Source of the DNA: Geomonas anaerohicana
GTDB lineage: Bacteria; Desulfobacterota; Desulfuromonadia; Geobacterales; Geobacteraceae
Direction: 5' to 3'
NCBI RefSeq assembly: GCF_016458305.1
Contig: NZ_JAEMHL010000006.1
Span: 62,001-126,000, forward strand
DNA: 64,000 nucleotides
The notes below the pieces were generated by a model. That model did no database searches and was not told the origin of the DNA. It worked only from the letters and a program-made list of their open reading frames with translations. The position numbers were made by a program, and so were the translations under genes. Shown piece after piece: positions 45,093 to 53,657 of the stretch (the stretch's first letter is position 1; each line of letters starts with the position of its first letter).

Positions 45093-46106
45093 ATGACCGA
45101 CGCTATCATAGACGTCATCATACCCGTATGGAACCGGCCCGACGAGACTCGAAACTGCCTGGTCAACCTGATCAACCACACCCCGAACGCCCGGCTCATC
45201 ATCGTTGATTGCGGCTCCGAGCGCGACACCGAGAGGATGTTGCAGGAGTTCGCGGACGGGCTGGAAGAGCGCGCCCTGTTGATGCGCGACGACAGCAACA
45301 TCGGGTTCGTGCGTGCCGTGAACCGCGGTTTCGACAGCTCAAAGGCCCCTTTCCTGGCCCTGGTGCGCAACACCAGCATAGTAACCGCCCGCTGGCTCGA
45401 TCCGCTGCTGCAATTTGCCGAGCAGCATCCCGAGGCGGGTATCCTGCTTCCCTGCCTCGATCCGGGCGACCCGTGCGAGGGCCCCTGCGAGGTGGAGAGC
45501 GGCTCCTTCGCCGCCATGGTGATCCGCCGCGAGCTCTACCGCGAGATCGGTGGGCTGGACGAGCACCTGGACGGCGGCGCCTGGTGCCTCAAAGACTTCA
45601 CCCGGCGCGCCTGCGCCAAGGGGTACTTCACCGTCCAGGTGCCGGGTCCCGCGGTGCACCACCAGGAGGAGGTGCCGCTGGGGTCGGAACTCAGGCGCCA
45701 GGAGACCCTGCAGCGCAGCATGACCGCGTTCCGCGACCGTTGGGGCGAGGGGGGGAGTTTCCTCTTGCACGTGCCCAAGGGGGTCGAAGTGGAGCTTTTG
45801 CGCCAGAAGCTCGACCTGCTGGTGCAGGGGGCGCGCCACGGCGACAGCTACACCGTGCTGCTCCCCCACGCGCTGAGCCAGGCGGCCCGGCAGTCCGGGC
45901 TTTGCTGCCTGCACGAGAACGTGAAACTGGTGCCGCTGCCACGGCTGTCCTGGGACGGCATGAAGCGCCGCCTCTACGAGAAGCTGATCGGCGAACGCCC
46001 CGGCACCATGCCGGTGACCGCGGTGGACGGCATGCCGTTCCCCTGGAGCGAGCGCTACCTCTCGTTCTCCGAGCTCACCGAGCGGATCAGGGGCCGGGTT
46101 CACTAG
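45093..46106 (+). CDS. Glycosyltransferase family 2
   Basis: A 337-residue GT-A enzyme. The N-terminus is DAIIDVIIPVWNRPDETRNCLVNLI, the nucleotide-sugar region is LIIVDCGSERDTERML, and RDDSNIGFVRAVNRGFDSS matches rhamnosyltransferase-like GT2 enzymes. The DxD site is replaced by VRNTSIVTA, which is unusual. GGLDEHLDGGAWCLKDFTRRA is the acceptor-side region. The C-terminal third has no recognised domain. The start at 45093 has GAGGG six bases upstream. Its position between mreB and gmhA suggests LPS or surface polysaccharide assembly. Confidence 0.82.
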   Translation: MTDAIIDVIIPVWNRPDETRNCLVNLINHTPNARLIIVDCGSERDTERMLQEFADGLEERALLMRDDSNIGFVRAVNRGFDSSKAPFLALVRNTSIVTARWLDPLLQFAEQHPEAGILLPCLDPGDPCEGPCEVESGSFAAMVIRRELYREIGGLDEHLDGGAWCLKDFTRRACAKGYFTVQVPGPAVHHQEEVPLGSELRRQETLQRSMTAFRDRWGEGGSFLLHVPKGVEVELLRQKLDLLVQGARHGDSYTVLLPHALSQAARQSGLCCLHENVKLVPLPRLSWDGMKRRLYEKLIGERPGTMPVTAVDGMPFPWSERYLSFSELTERIRGRVH

Positions 46107-46139
46107 CATCGCCGCGGGGAGCCGCGGCGCGGAGGGTTG

Positions 46140-46709
46140 ATGAAAGAAGAGATCAAGGCCCAGCTCCAGGCCCACGCCCAAGTCATTGCGGCGCTCGAAA
46201 GGGACCTCTGTCCGTCCCTGGAGAGCGCCGTTTCGCTTTTGGCCCGGGCGCTGGCCGAGGGGAGGAAGCTCCTCGTGTTCGGCAACGGCGGTTCGGCTGC
46301 CGACGCGCAGCACTTCGCCGCCGAGATAGTCGGGCGCTTCAAGCTGGAGCGGCGCGCGCTGCCGGCCATCGCCCTCTCCACCGACACCTCGATCCTCACC
46401 GCCGTGGGCAACGACTACGGCTTCGAACGCATCTTCTCCCGCCAGGTGGAGGCGCATGCCGGCCCGGGAGACGTGCTGGTGGGGATCTCGACCAGCGGCA
46501 ACTCGCCCAACGTGCAGCTGGCCCTGGAGACCGGCAAGGGCCTGGGGTGTCGCACCGTGGCCCTCCTGGGCAAGGATGGCGGGAGCATCAAGGACGTGGC
46601 CGAGCTCTCCCTGGTGGTCCCCAGTAACGACACCCCCAGGATCCAGGAGGGGCACATCACCATGATCCACATCCTGTGCGACCTGGTGGAACGGAAACTT
46701 TTTTCATGA
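46140..46709 (+). CDS. gmhA: Sedoheptulose 7-phosphate isomerase
   Basis: A 189-residue SIS-domain enzyme converting sedoheptulose 7-phosphate to D-glycero-D-manno-heptose 7-phosphate, the first step of ADP-heptose synthesis for LPS core. Family motifs are [65 protein letters not shown] and the C-terminal [22 protein letters not shown] lies just before the ATG. The gene is 33 bp downstream of the glycosyltransferase. Confidence 0.95.
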   Translation: MKEEIKAQLQAHAQVIAALERDLCPSLESAVSLLARALAEGRKLLVFGNGGSAADAQHFAAEIVGRFKLERRALPAIALSTDTSILTAVGNDYGFERIFSRQVEAHAGPGDVLVGISTSGNSPNVQLALETGKGLGCRTVALLGKDGGSIKDVAELSLVVPSNDTPRIQEGHITMIHILCDLVERKLFS

Positions 46710-46751
46710 CGGCGCGGCGGGATTAAGGCAGCGGGAAAGGCCAGGGGCACC

Positions 46752-47336
46752 ATGGAGCAGCGGCGGGCGGTTTTTCTCGACCGGGACGGGACCATCAATC
46801 AAGAGGTGCAGTACCTGAGCAGGGTGGAAGAGTTCCGCCTCATCCCCGGGGTCCCCTACGCCCTGCAGCGGCTCAAGGACGCCGGTTTTCTCCTGATCGT
46901 GGTGACCAACCAGTCCGGCATCGGGCGCGGCCTGTACGACGAGGCGGCGCTGGCGGCGATCCACGACCGCATGCACGAGGAACTGGGCGACTTCGGCATC
47001 ACCATCGACGCCTGTTACTTCTGCCCGCACCACCCCGAGCACGGCGTCGGCGACTACCGGGTGGAGTGCTCCTGCCGCAAACCCTCGCCCGGCATGCTGG
47101 TGCAGGCGGCCCGCGATTTCGACATCGACCTGGCCCGCTCCTACATGATCGGCGACAAGCTGGCCGACATCGAGGCGGGACTCAACGCCGGCTGCCGCGC
47201 GCTCATGGTCCGGACCGGCTACGGCGCCACCGATTCGGCGCGTCTCCCCAAGGGGGTGCGGGCCTACGAGGACCTGCAGGCGGCGGTCGAGGCGATCCTG
47301 GTCGCCGAAGGGAAGGGGAAGCGCAAGAAACGCTGA
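46752..47336 (+). CDS. gmhB: D-glycero-beta-D-manno-heptose 1,7-bisphosphate 7-phosphatase
   Basis: A 194-residue HAD-superfamily phosphatase, the third step of ADP-heptose synthesis. HAD motif I is FLDRDGTINQEVQYL, motif II VVTNQSGIGRG and motif IV YMIGDKLADIEAG. The zinc-binding insert CYFCPHHPEH...CSCRKPSPG typical of GmhB is complete. It follows gmhA by 42 bp and is followed by a strong terminator. No hldE-type gene is in the window. Confidence 0.95.
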   Translation: MEQRRAVFLDRDGTINQEVQYLSRVEEFRLIPGVPYALQRLKDAGFLLIVVTNQSGIGRGLYDEAALAAIHDRMHEELGDFGITIDACYFCPHHPEHGVGDYRVECSCRKPSPGMLVQAARDFDIDLARSYMIGDKLADIEAGLNAGCRALMVRTGYGATDSARLPKGVRAYEDLQAAVEAILVAEGKGKRKKR

Positions 47337-47373
47337 ACCGGCAGCGCAGCAGTGACGACCGCCTCCTTTTAGC

Positions 47374-47419
47374 GGCCGCTACCGGACCGGTTTTGAAAAC
47401 CGTCCGGAGCGGCCTTTTT
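47374..47419 (+). terminator. Long nested terminator hairpin
   Basis: An outer stem GGCCGCT / AGCGGCC encloses a second stem built on CCGGACCGGTTTT / AAAACCGTCCGG (one mismatch), then five T residues. It ends the mreB-gmhB unit. Its T-run stops only 13 bases before the next start codon, with the ribosome binding site in between. Confidence 0.88.
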
Positions 47420-47432
47420 CGATGGAGTGGGC

Positions 47433-49637
47433 ATGAAGCCGTACCACCAGATCTTTCCGAATGCAGCCGAGTCGATCATGACCCTGGAACTGCTGGCGCA
47501 GAGCGGACGGATCCCGAAGGGGAGCTACGCCTTCGTCGAGTGCTACTGCACCAGCCCCGGCTGCGACTGCCGCCGCGTCGCCCTCTTGGTGCTGGACCAG
47601 AAGCAGCGCCAGAAGGCGATGATCTGCCTGGGCTTCGACTGCGACGGCCCCTTCACCGGCCCCTACCTGGACGGCTCCAGCTACCAGGTCCCCTACGCCG
47701 ACGAACTGCTCGACTTCTGCGTGCACACCCTGAATGCGCGTCCGGAGTGGGTGGCGCGCATGAAGCAGCGCTACGGCGAGGTGCGGGAACTGATCGACGG
47801 CATGCCCTACCGCGGCACTCCGTTCCCCCTGCCCGGAGACCTCTTCTACCGCGCCATGCCGGCACCCGACCTGGAGACCATGCTGACCGAGTCGGTCCGG
47901 CACGGTTTCACCCCCGGCTGCCCCCAGCCCACCTGCACCACGCAGGGCGGACCGTCGGGGACCATGCGCCTGGTGGAGCTGTTTGCCCGGGCCGGGGTGA
48001 GCGCGTCCATCTCCATCCTGCTCAGCCTGCAGGACGAACTGCACCGCCACCTGTTGGCCGATCCCCTGGCGGTTGAGGAACTGGCGACCCTGCTGGCGGC
48101 CCTGGGGCGCGACGCGGCGGCGGACCACGACCGGGTCTCCGCGGCGCTGAGGATCCTCTCCCTGGCCCTTGAGTTTTACCAGGTGGAAGCGGAGGGGGGG
48201 CGCCCGGGGGCGCGGCAGCAGCTGCAGCGGCTGCAAAGCGCGCTGGCGCTGCGGATATACCGTGAGCGAAGCAGCATGGAGCTGCGCCTCTCGGTGACCG
48301 ATATCCTGCTCAACAGCCGCCTGAACCTGATCCCCGAGCTGCAGGCCATCTGCCGGGCTGGGGAGGGCGAGGGCGAGGCGCAGGGGCAACTCGACCCCCG
48401 CGCTGGCTCCAGCGAGGAGTTCGTCTCCGGCATACTGCGGCATTTCGCCTCGGCGGGGATTGCCTGTCCCTTTGCCGGTGCCCAGGAGATCCTGGAGCTG
48501 TTCTCGGTGAACGACCCGGAGCTGAGGCCGGGGCTGACCTGGGAACTTCTGACCGCCGATGCACCCTTTCTGCGCGAGATCGCCGCGCTGCTCGTCTTCA
48601 ATCCGGAACCGGAGCTTTCCCGCGAGGTGGCCCGGATGCTGGTCGCGGTGGCGGGGGCGACGGTGACTCCCTCAACGCTCAGGCGCCTGATCATGGCGCG
48701 CAACTGGTTTGCCGAGCCGACCCGGGGCATCGTGGACCAGACCATCAACAACGCGCGCCGGGCGCGAGTGCCGTGCGCCCACCTGGAGGCGCCGGGCGAG
48801 GAGACCGTCTACGCGAGCTGCCTGGACGGCTCCGGGTCCCAGGTTTTTCACGTCATCGTCGCCGACCAGGCTGCCTATGCCGGCTGCACGCTGACCCTGC
48901 AGGAAGGGGGCGGCATCACCGACTGTTCCGTGGTGCGCCTGGAGACGCGCAGGGACCGGGAGGATTTCGTCAGGGGTGCCCGCAGCCGGCGCTGCTGCCT
49001 TGCGTCAACGGGGGAGTACCTCGACCTGCGCCTGGGCATGGCGCTTGCCGCCGGCACCGAGGCGGGGCGGGTGCCGGGACATTGGCTGGTGCGGGCGGCG
49101 GAGCTTTTGGGGAGGGACCACTGGAAGGGGATCCAGTTGGACCCTGCGGACATGCTGCAGCAACTGGCCGAAGAGGTTAAAGGGGGCAGCAAGGCTGAGG
49201 GGGACAGGCAGCTGCGGAGCCGGTCCCCGGCCAGCGAGGAGCTGCTCGCCCTGGAGGAGTCGGGACAGTGGCACCGCTACCGCGCCCTGTTCGGGAACTG
49301 GCGGGTGGAGGGGAGCGCGGTGGATCGGGTCATCGAGGCGGCCCGTGGCGCGGGCAAGCCGGTCAAGGCGGCCACGGTGCTGGAGCGGCTGTGCGACCAG
49401 GTGCTGGAGCAGCAGCGACCGGTCCTGTTGGAGCGGCTGGTGCTGCAAACGCTCTGGCTGAAGGCGGCAGCGGGGGAGGCGCCCATCCCCTGGCAACGGA
49501 TGTACCACGTGGCGCAGGCAGTAGCTGATGAAAGCATCGCATTGAAAGAGATTCCATTGGCAGTATCGATAGCACGGCAGAGTTACACGGCATACCGCAA
49601 ACGCAACGAAAACAGCAGGCAGGGGAGTGGCAGTTAG
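47433..49637 (+). CDS. Large protein of unknown function with N-terminal Cys cluster
   Basis: A 734-residue cytoplasmic-looking protein with no signal peptide. I do not recognise the family. The N-terminus (KPYHQIFPNAAESIMTLELL) leads to a Cys cluster VECYCTSPGCDCRRVALLVL that could bind a metal, then a helical middle rich in Leu, Glu and Arg (about residues 190-440) and further Cys-containing segments (PGCPQPTCT, SRRCCLASTG). The last 100 residues are helical. GGAG precedes the start. It ends directly against the permease gene (stop codon then ATG), so the two are probably cotranscribed. Confidence 0.7.
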   Translation: MKPYHQIFPNAAESIMTLELLAQSGRIPKGSYAFVECYCTSPGCDCRRVALLVLDQKQRQKAMICLGFDCDGPFTGPYLDGSSYQVPYADELLDFCVHTLNARPEWVARMKQRYGEVRELIDGMPYRGTPFPLPGDLFYRAMPAPDLETMLTESVRHGFTPGCPQPTCTTQGGPSGTMRLVELFARAGVSASISILLSLQDELHRHLLADPLAVEELATLLAALGRDAAADHDRVSAALRILSLALEFYQVEAEGGRPGARQQLQRLQSALALRIYRERSSMELRLSVTDILLNSRLNLIPELQAICRAGEGEGEAQGQLDPRAGSSEEFVSGILRHFASAGIACPFAGAQEILELFSVNDPELRPGLTWELLTADAPFLREIAALLVFNPEPELSREVARMLVAVAGATVTPSTLRRLIMARNWFAEPTRGIVDQTINNARRARVPCAHLEAPGEETVYASCLDGSGSQVFHVIVADQAAYAGCTLTLQEGGGITDCSVVRLETRRDREDFVRGARSRRCCLASTGEYLDLRLGMALAAGTEAGRVPGHWLVRAAELLGRDHWKGIQLDPADMLQQLAEEVKGGSKAEGDRQLRSRSPASEELLALEESGQWHRYRALFGNWRVEGSAVDRVIEAARGAGKPVKAATVLERLCDQVLEQQRPVLLERLVLQTLWLKAAAGEAPIPWQRMYHVAQAVADESIALKEIPLAVSIARQSYTAYRKRNENSRQGSGS

Positions 49638-50399
49638 ATGATGGAAGTTTCACCGGTTCTTTTTCCCGTATTGTTCCTTACCGGCGCGGTCGCCGGTTGT
49701 ATCGACGCCATCGCAGGCGGTGGCGGCCTCATTACCATCCCGGTGCTGCTCGGCATCGGCCTGCCGCCGCAGGCGGCGCTGGGCACCAACAAGCTGCAGG
49801 CAAGTTTCGGCTCCTGCTCCGCCATGGCGCACTTCGTCAAGGCGGGCACGGTCAACCTGCGCGACGCGCTCCCCGGCGTCATCTGGACCACCATCGGCGC
49901 CATCCTCGGCTCCTACACGGTGCAGCAGATCGACCCGGGTTTTCTGAAGAAGTGCATCCCGTTCCTGCTGCTCGGCATCCTCTGCTACACCATCTTCACG
50001 CCCAAGCTGGGCGCAGAAGAGGTGCACCCGCGCCTGCCGCGCCGGCTCTTCTACACCATAGCCGGGCTGGGGCTCGGCTTCTACGACGGCTTCCTGGGAC
50101 CGGGGACCGGTTCCTTCTGGGTGATCGCCATCATGCTCGGGCTCGGCTTCGACATGCGCAAGGGGACCGGGTACACCAAGCTGTTCAACTTCGTGAGCAA
50201 CATCGTGTCGCTGGTGGTGTTCGTGGCGGGCGGCCACGTGCTGATCTGGGCGGGACTGCTGATGGGGGCGGGGCAGGCGGTCGGCGCACGCATGGGGGCG
50301 AGGCTGGTGATCCACAAGGGGACCCGGTTCGTGAGACCGGTGTTCATCTGCTCGGTGCTGGCGGTGACGGCGAAGCTGTTTTGGGACAGCTACCGGTAG
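49638..50399 (+). CDS. TSUP family permease (TauE/SafE-like)
   Basis: A 253-residue inner-membrane protein with about eight hydrophobic helices. The N-terminal GAVAGCIDAIAGGGGLITIP and ALGTNKLQASFGSCSAM are the first repeat of the TauE/SafE family; FYDGFLGPGTGSFWVIAIML with YTKLFNFVSNIVSLVVFV is the second. Members move sulfite, sulfonates or other organic anions, but the substrate cannot be assigned. AGGGGAG lies 11 bases before the start. Confidence 0.9.
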   Translation: MMEVSPVLFPVLFLTGAVAGCIDAIAGGGGLITIPVLLGIGLPPQAALGTNKLQASFGSCSAMAHFVKAGTVNLRDALPGVIWTTIGAILGSYTVQQIDPGFLKKCIPFLLLGILCYTIFTPKLGAEEVHPRLPRRLFYTIAGLGLGFYDGFLGPGTGSFWVIAIMLGLGFDMRKGTGYTKLFNFVSNIVSLVVFVAGGHVLIWAGLLMGAGQAVGARMGARLVIHKGTRFVRPVFICSVLAVTAKLFWDSYR

Positions 50400-50420
50400 C
50401 ACCGGCGCAGCCGGGGGCTA

Positions 50421-50576
50421 CTGGTGGACGGGGGCGGCGCAGCCGCCACAGGGACCGGTGGTGGCAACTGCGGGTGGACGGGGGCGGTAGAGCCGCCACA
50501 GGGACCGGTGGTGGCAACCGCAGGTGGACGACATGGACCCGGTGGACACGATGGACAAAAGTGGACGGGGGACTCA
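50421..50576. repeat. 50-bp tandem duplication and GTGGAC-rich stretch
   Basis: Two copies of a 50-bp unit start at 50421 and 50471 (GGTGGACGGGGGCGG, then AGCCGCCACAGGGACCGG). A third partial start at 50521 runs into GTGGAC/ATGGAC words spaced 9-12 bp to about 50576. The stretch from 50400 to 50616 has no gene. A similar GTGGAC array lies at 52629-52670. Confidence 0.8.
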
Positions 50577-50616
50577 GAAAACCGGTGGACTAAAGCGTGG
50601 GGCGGCTCCTGCGCGG

Positions 50617-51285
50617 CTATAGCTCGCGCAGGTTGCCGGCTTCGGTTTCGGCACCCAGGTCGTGGGCGTTCAACTCCTGCTCCAGGTGACCCAATAGCTC
50701 GGCTACCTGCTGCACATAGGCCTGCGGCACACTTTCCAAAAGACGCAACGCGTTGTCCAACCGCTTCGCGGCCGATACGGCGGCTTTCAAGGGCACCAAC
50801 GGGTTGGGCTCTTCACGCAGCGCGGCTACTTCCTTGAACTTCTTCAATACGGTGGGGTGACTCTTGTCGTCCTCGACCACTCGCTTTCTCAAATCGCCAT
50901 ACTCTTCGGCGGTAAACCCCTTTTCTTCCTTGGCCTGACGCAACAGGTCGATGGACCTGAAGTCGGGCAGGGGACGCAACTCCTCGCGGCGGTCCAATAA
51001 CTGCGGCTCTTCCTTCTCCATGAACCGGTAGGCCATGGTGAGCTTTTCGGCGGTGCCGCGCTTGATGCGTATCTCCTGCACGCAGTACTCTTCAAAGGTC
51101 CCGTAACCCCACTCGCGAAAACGACCCCTCTTGCTGACATCCAGCAGCTTCTCGCCCAGCTCGACCCACGACGACTTGAACCTTTTCGCCTTGTCCAACA
51201 CCTCGTACCGGTCGCTCCCCGGCTCCAGGTGCTGCATGATGGCTTCGATATGACGCTCGCTGCTCGACTTCGGTGTTTCCTGCAT
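50617..51285 (-). CDS. Conserved-looking hypothetical protein
   Basis: A 222-residue soluble helical protein, not recognised. It contains LDKAKRFKSSWVELGEKLLDVSKRGRFREWGYGTFEEYC, which resembles the start of some DUF3102-like or plasmid-replication-associated helical proteins, then KRGTAEKLTMAYRFMEKEEP and a Lys/Glu-rich middle. The C-terminal LLESVPQAYVQQVAELLGHLEQELN is a likely coiled coil. It diverges from slyX. A DNA-associated role is possible but unproven. Confidence 0.6.
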   Translation of the reverse strand: MQETPKSSSERHIEAIMQHLEPGSDRYEVLDKAKRFKSSWVELGEKLLDVSKRGRFREWGYGTFEEYCVQEIRIKRGTAEKLTMAYRFMEKEEPQLLDRREELRPLPDFRSIDLLRQAKEEKGFTAEEYGDLRKRVVEDDKSHPTVLKKFKEVAALREEPNPLVPLKAAVSAAKRLDNALRLLESVPQAYVQQVAELLGHLEQELNAHDLGAETEAGNLREL

Positions 51286-51435
51286 CGCTTCCTCCTGTGC
51301 CGCGCACTTTTCGTGCTCAAAGCGACAGCGAAATTATCAGAATCCGTCCGGTTTTTGAAGTTTTTTATCTTGGCTATCGCTCTGAATCAGGTTAAACTTT
51401 TGCCTGCTTCACTACCGGCATACAAGGAGCTCACT

Positions 51436-51639
51436 ATGGAACAGCGTCTGACTGACATGGAGATGCTGATCATGCACCAGGGTCACATCATCGACCAGTT
51501 GAACGAGGTGGTCACCGGGCACCAGGCCCTCATCGACCAGCTCACCAAGGAATTGAAGATCATCAAGGAACACCTGCGCGGCCTGAGCGCTTCCGAAAAC
51601 AGGCTCCCCTCCGAAGAAGAGCCTCCGCCCCATTACTAA
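51436..51639 (+). CDS. slyX: SlyX family coiled-coil protein
   Basis: A 67-residue protein MEQRLTDMEMLIMHQGHIIDQ with LNEVVTGHQALIDQLTKELKIIKEHL, a single long coiled coil, and a Pro-rich end PSEEEPPPHY, as in SlyX. AAGGAG lies six bases before the ATG; the frame is open to 51229 but the extra part is not protein-like. Function of SlyX is not settled. Confidence 0.88.
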   Translation: MEQRLTDMEMLIMHQGHIIDQLNEVVTGHQALIDQLTKELKIIKEHLRGLSASENRLPSEEEPPPHY

Positions 51640-51654
51640 CCGAACAGGAATCAC

Positions 51655-52605
51655 ATGAAGAAAGTTGCCCTCGGCTGTACCGGTCTCAGCATCAATCCCC
51701 TCGTTTTCGGCACCCTTCCGCTCGGCCCCCTGCAGGCCGCGCTCTCCCCTGAAGAGGGGGGGCGCCTGATCCGCTACGCGCTGGAGCGCGGCGTGAACCT
51801 CCTGGACACCGCCGAACTGTACCAGACCTACCCGCATATCCGTGCCGCCCTGGCCGGCTTCACCGGCGAGGTCTTCATCGCCTCCAAGACCCACGCCAAC
51901 ACGGCGCAGGCGGCGCGCGGCCACGTGGAGCGGGCGCTTACCGAACTGGGCCTGGAGCGGCTGGACATCGTGCACCTGCACGGCGCCCGGGTGGCCGATC
52001 CGTTCGTGGAGCGCCCGGAGGTGATCGAGGCGCTGCTCGCCATGAAGGAGGAGGGGAAGATCGCCCACGTCGGGCTCTCCTCGCACTTCGTGAGTGCCAT
52101 GGTGAAGTCCGTGCAGCATCCGGAGATCGAGGTGGTGCATCCCCTCATCAACCGGACCGGCATGGGGATCATCGACGGCACGCAGGAGGAGATGGCCGCC
52201 GCCATCGCGGCCTGCGCCGCGGCGGGGAAGGGCGTCTACGCCATGAAGGCGCTGGCCGGGGGAAACCTCATCTCCACGGCGCGGGAAAGCCTGCGCTTCG
52301 TGCTGGGGCTCACCGGGGTGCACGGCATCGCCCTGGGCATGCTGTCGGAGGCGGAGATCGACGGGAACCTGGCGCTGTTCCAGGAAGGGCGCGCCGACGA
52401 GACACTGTGGAACACCCTGGAGGGGAGGCGGCGCAAGCTGACCATCATGGAGGCCTTCTGCAAGGGGTGCGGCGCCTGCGTGCCGGCCTGCACCAACAAC
52501 GCCCTGGCCATGGTGGACGGCAAGGCGAAGGTGGACGACGACACCTGCATCCTGTGCGGGTACTGCGGGGCGGCGTGCCCGGAGTTTATGATTAGGGTGG
52601 TGTAG
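51655..52605 (+). CDS. Aldo/keto reductase with C-terminal 2[4Fe-4S] ferredoxin domain
   Basis: A 316-residue fusion. Residues 1-255 are an aldo/keto reductase barrel with LGCTGLSINPLVFGTLPLGPLQ, the Asp/Tyr region ERGVNLLDTAELYQTYPHIR, the Lys in FIASKTHANT and the His in DIVHLHGARV. Residues about 263-316 hold two cluster-binding motifs (CKGCGACVPAC, CILCGYCGAAC). The fusion suggests electron exchange between NAD(P)H and ferredoxin-type carriers. It is 16 bp after slyX and upstream of the glycyl radical pair. Substrate unknown. Confidence 0.88.
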   Translation: MKKVALGCTGLSINPLVFGTLPLGPLQAALSPEEGGRLIRYALERGVNLLDTAELYQTYPHIRAALAGFTGEVFIASKTHANTAQAARGHVERALTELGLERLDIVHLHGARVADPFVERPEVIEALLAMKEEGKIAHVGLSSHFVSAMVKSVQHPEIEVVHPLINRTGMGIIDGTQEEMAAAIAACAAAGKGVYAMKALAGGNLISTARESLRFVLGLTGVHGIALGMLSEAEIDGNLALFQEGRADETLWNTLEGRRRKLTIMEAFCKGCGACVPACTNNALAMVDGKAKVDDDTCILCGYCGAACPEFMIRVV

Positions 52606-52628
52606 GCGGTCGGTCGGTCGGTCTTTTT

Positions 52629-52733
52629 GTGGACGCGGTGGACCTGGTGGACCCGGTGGACGCAGTGGACACCGAAAGAGTTGGTGAGAGCGTGTGAAGT
52701 TGGTGAAAGCTGGTGAAAGCTGGTGAAAGCTGG
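52629..52733. repeat. Short tandem repeats GTGGAC and GGTGAAAGCT
   Basis: GTGGAC occurs at 52629, 52638, 52647, 52656 and 52665, a five-copy 9-bp array. It is followed by three copies of a 10-bp TGGTGAAAGC unit at 52701-52730. They fill the gap between the reductase and the activase gene. Confidence 0.85.
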
Positions 52734-52766
52734 CAGAGCGTAAGGGGCTGAGGGGGAGAGAAGGCT

Positions 52767-53657
52767 ATGAGTACGGGTATCATCTTCAACGTGCAACGCT
52801 ACTCGCTGCACGACGGACCCGGCATACGCACTACGGTCTTCCTGAAAGGGTGCCCGGCACGGTGCTGGTGGTGCCATAACCCGGAAAGCCATACCGCCAC
52901 GCCCCAAACGGCCTGGTCGCAAAACCGCTGCATCTCGTGCGACGCCTGCCTGCTCGCCTGCCACGATGGACTGCAACCACGCGAGGCGTGCCGGGCCTGC
53001 GGCGACTGCGCGGAGGCCTGCCCCACCGGGGCTCGCGAACTGCTCGGGGCCGAAACTACCGTGGACCAGGTGCTGCAGAACATCCTCAAGGATCGCATGT
53101 TCTTCGAGGAGTCGGGGGGCGGGGTCACCTTCTCGGGGGGCGAACCGCTCTGCCAACCGGCCTTCCTGAAAGCGCTTCTCACTGCCTGCCGCTCTCACGA
53201 CATCCATACCGCCGTCGACACGGCCGCGCTCTGCCCACCGGAAACCCTCATCGAGATCGCCCCGCTGGTGGACCTCTTCCTCTTCGACCTGAAGTGCGCC
53301 GACGACGCGCTGCACCAAAAGGGAACCGGCCTCGGCAACGCCCGCGTCCTCGACAACCTGGCTCAACTGGGACGGGTGCACCGCAACATCTGGATCAGGA
53401 TCCCGGTCGTCCCGGGCTTCAACGATACGGAAGAGGAGATGGCGGCGCTGGCCGACCACGCGGCACAAGCCGCCGGGGTGCGCCAGGTCTGGCTGCTCCC
53501 CTACCACGGCAGCTGGGCCGCCAAGCCGGCCCGCCTGGGCGCCGAGCCGCCGGCAGAGGCCCTGGCCGCACGGACGCCGTCACCGCAGACCATGGAAGAT
53601 TTCGCCCGGCTCTTTACCGCCCGGGGATTGGATACGCAGATAGGAGGGGGAGCCTAG
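52767..53657 (+). CDS. Glycyl radical enzyme activase (radical SAM)
   Basis: A 296-residue activating enzyme. The radical SAM motif is CPARCWWCHNPES (CxxxCxxC), preceded by RYSLHDGPGIRTTVFLKG. A ferredoxin-type insert with two cluster motifs (CISCDACLLAC, CRACGDCAEAC) follows, as in activases other than that of pyruvate formate-lyase. GGGVTFSGGEPLCQP is the SAM-binding GGE motif. It generates the glycyl radical on its partner, encoded immediately downstream with no gap (stop codon then ATG). Confidence 0.92.
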   Translation: MSTGIIFNVQRYSLHDGPGIRTTVFLKGCPARCWWCHNPESHTATPQTAWSQNRCISCDACLLACHDGLQPREACRACGDCAEACPTGARELLGAETTVDQVLQNILKDRMFFEESGGGVTFSGGEPLCQPAFLKALLTACRSHDIHTAVDTAALCPPETLIEIAPLVDLFLFDLKCADDALHQKGTGLGNARVLDNLAQLGRVHRNIWIRIPVVPGFNDTEEEMAALADHAAQAAGVRQVWLLPYHGSWAAKPARLGAEPPAEALAARTPSPQTMEDFARLFTARGLDTQIGGGA

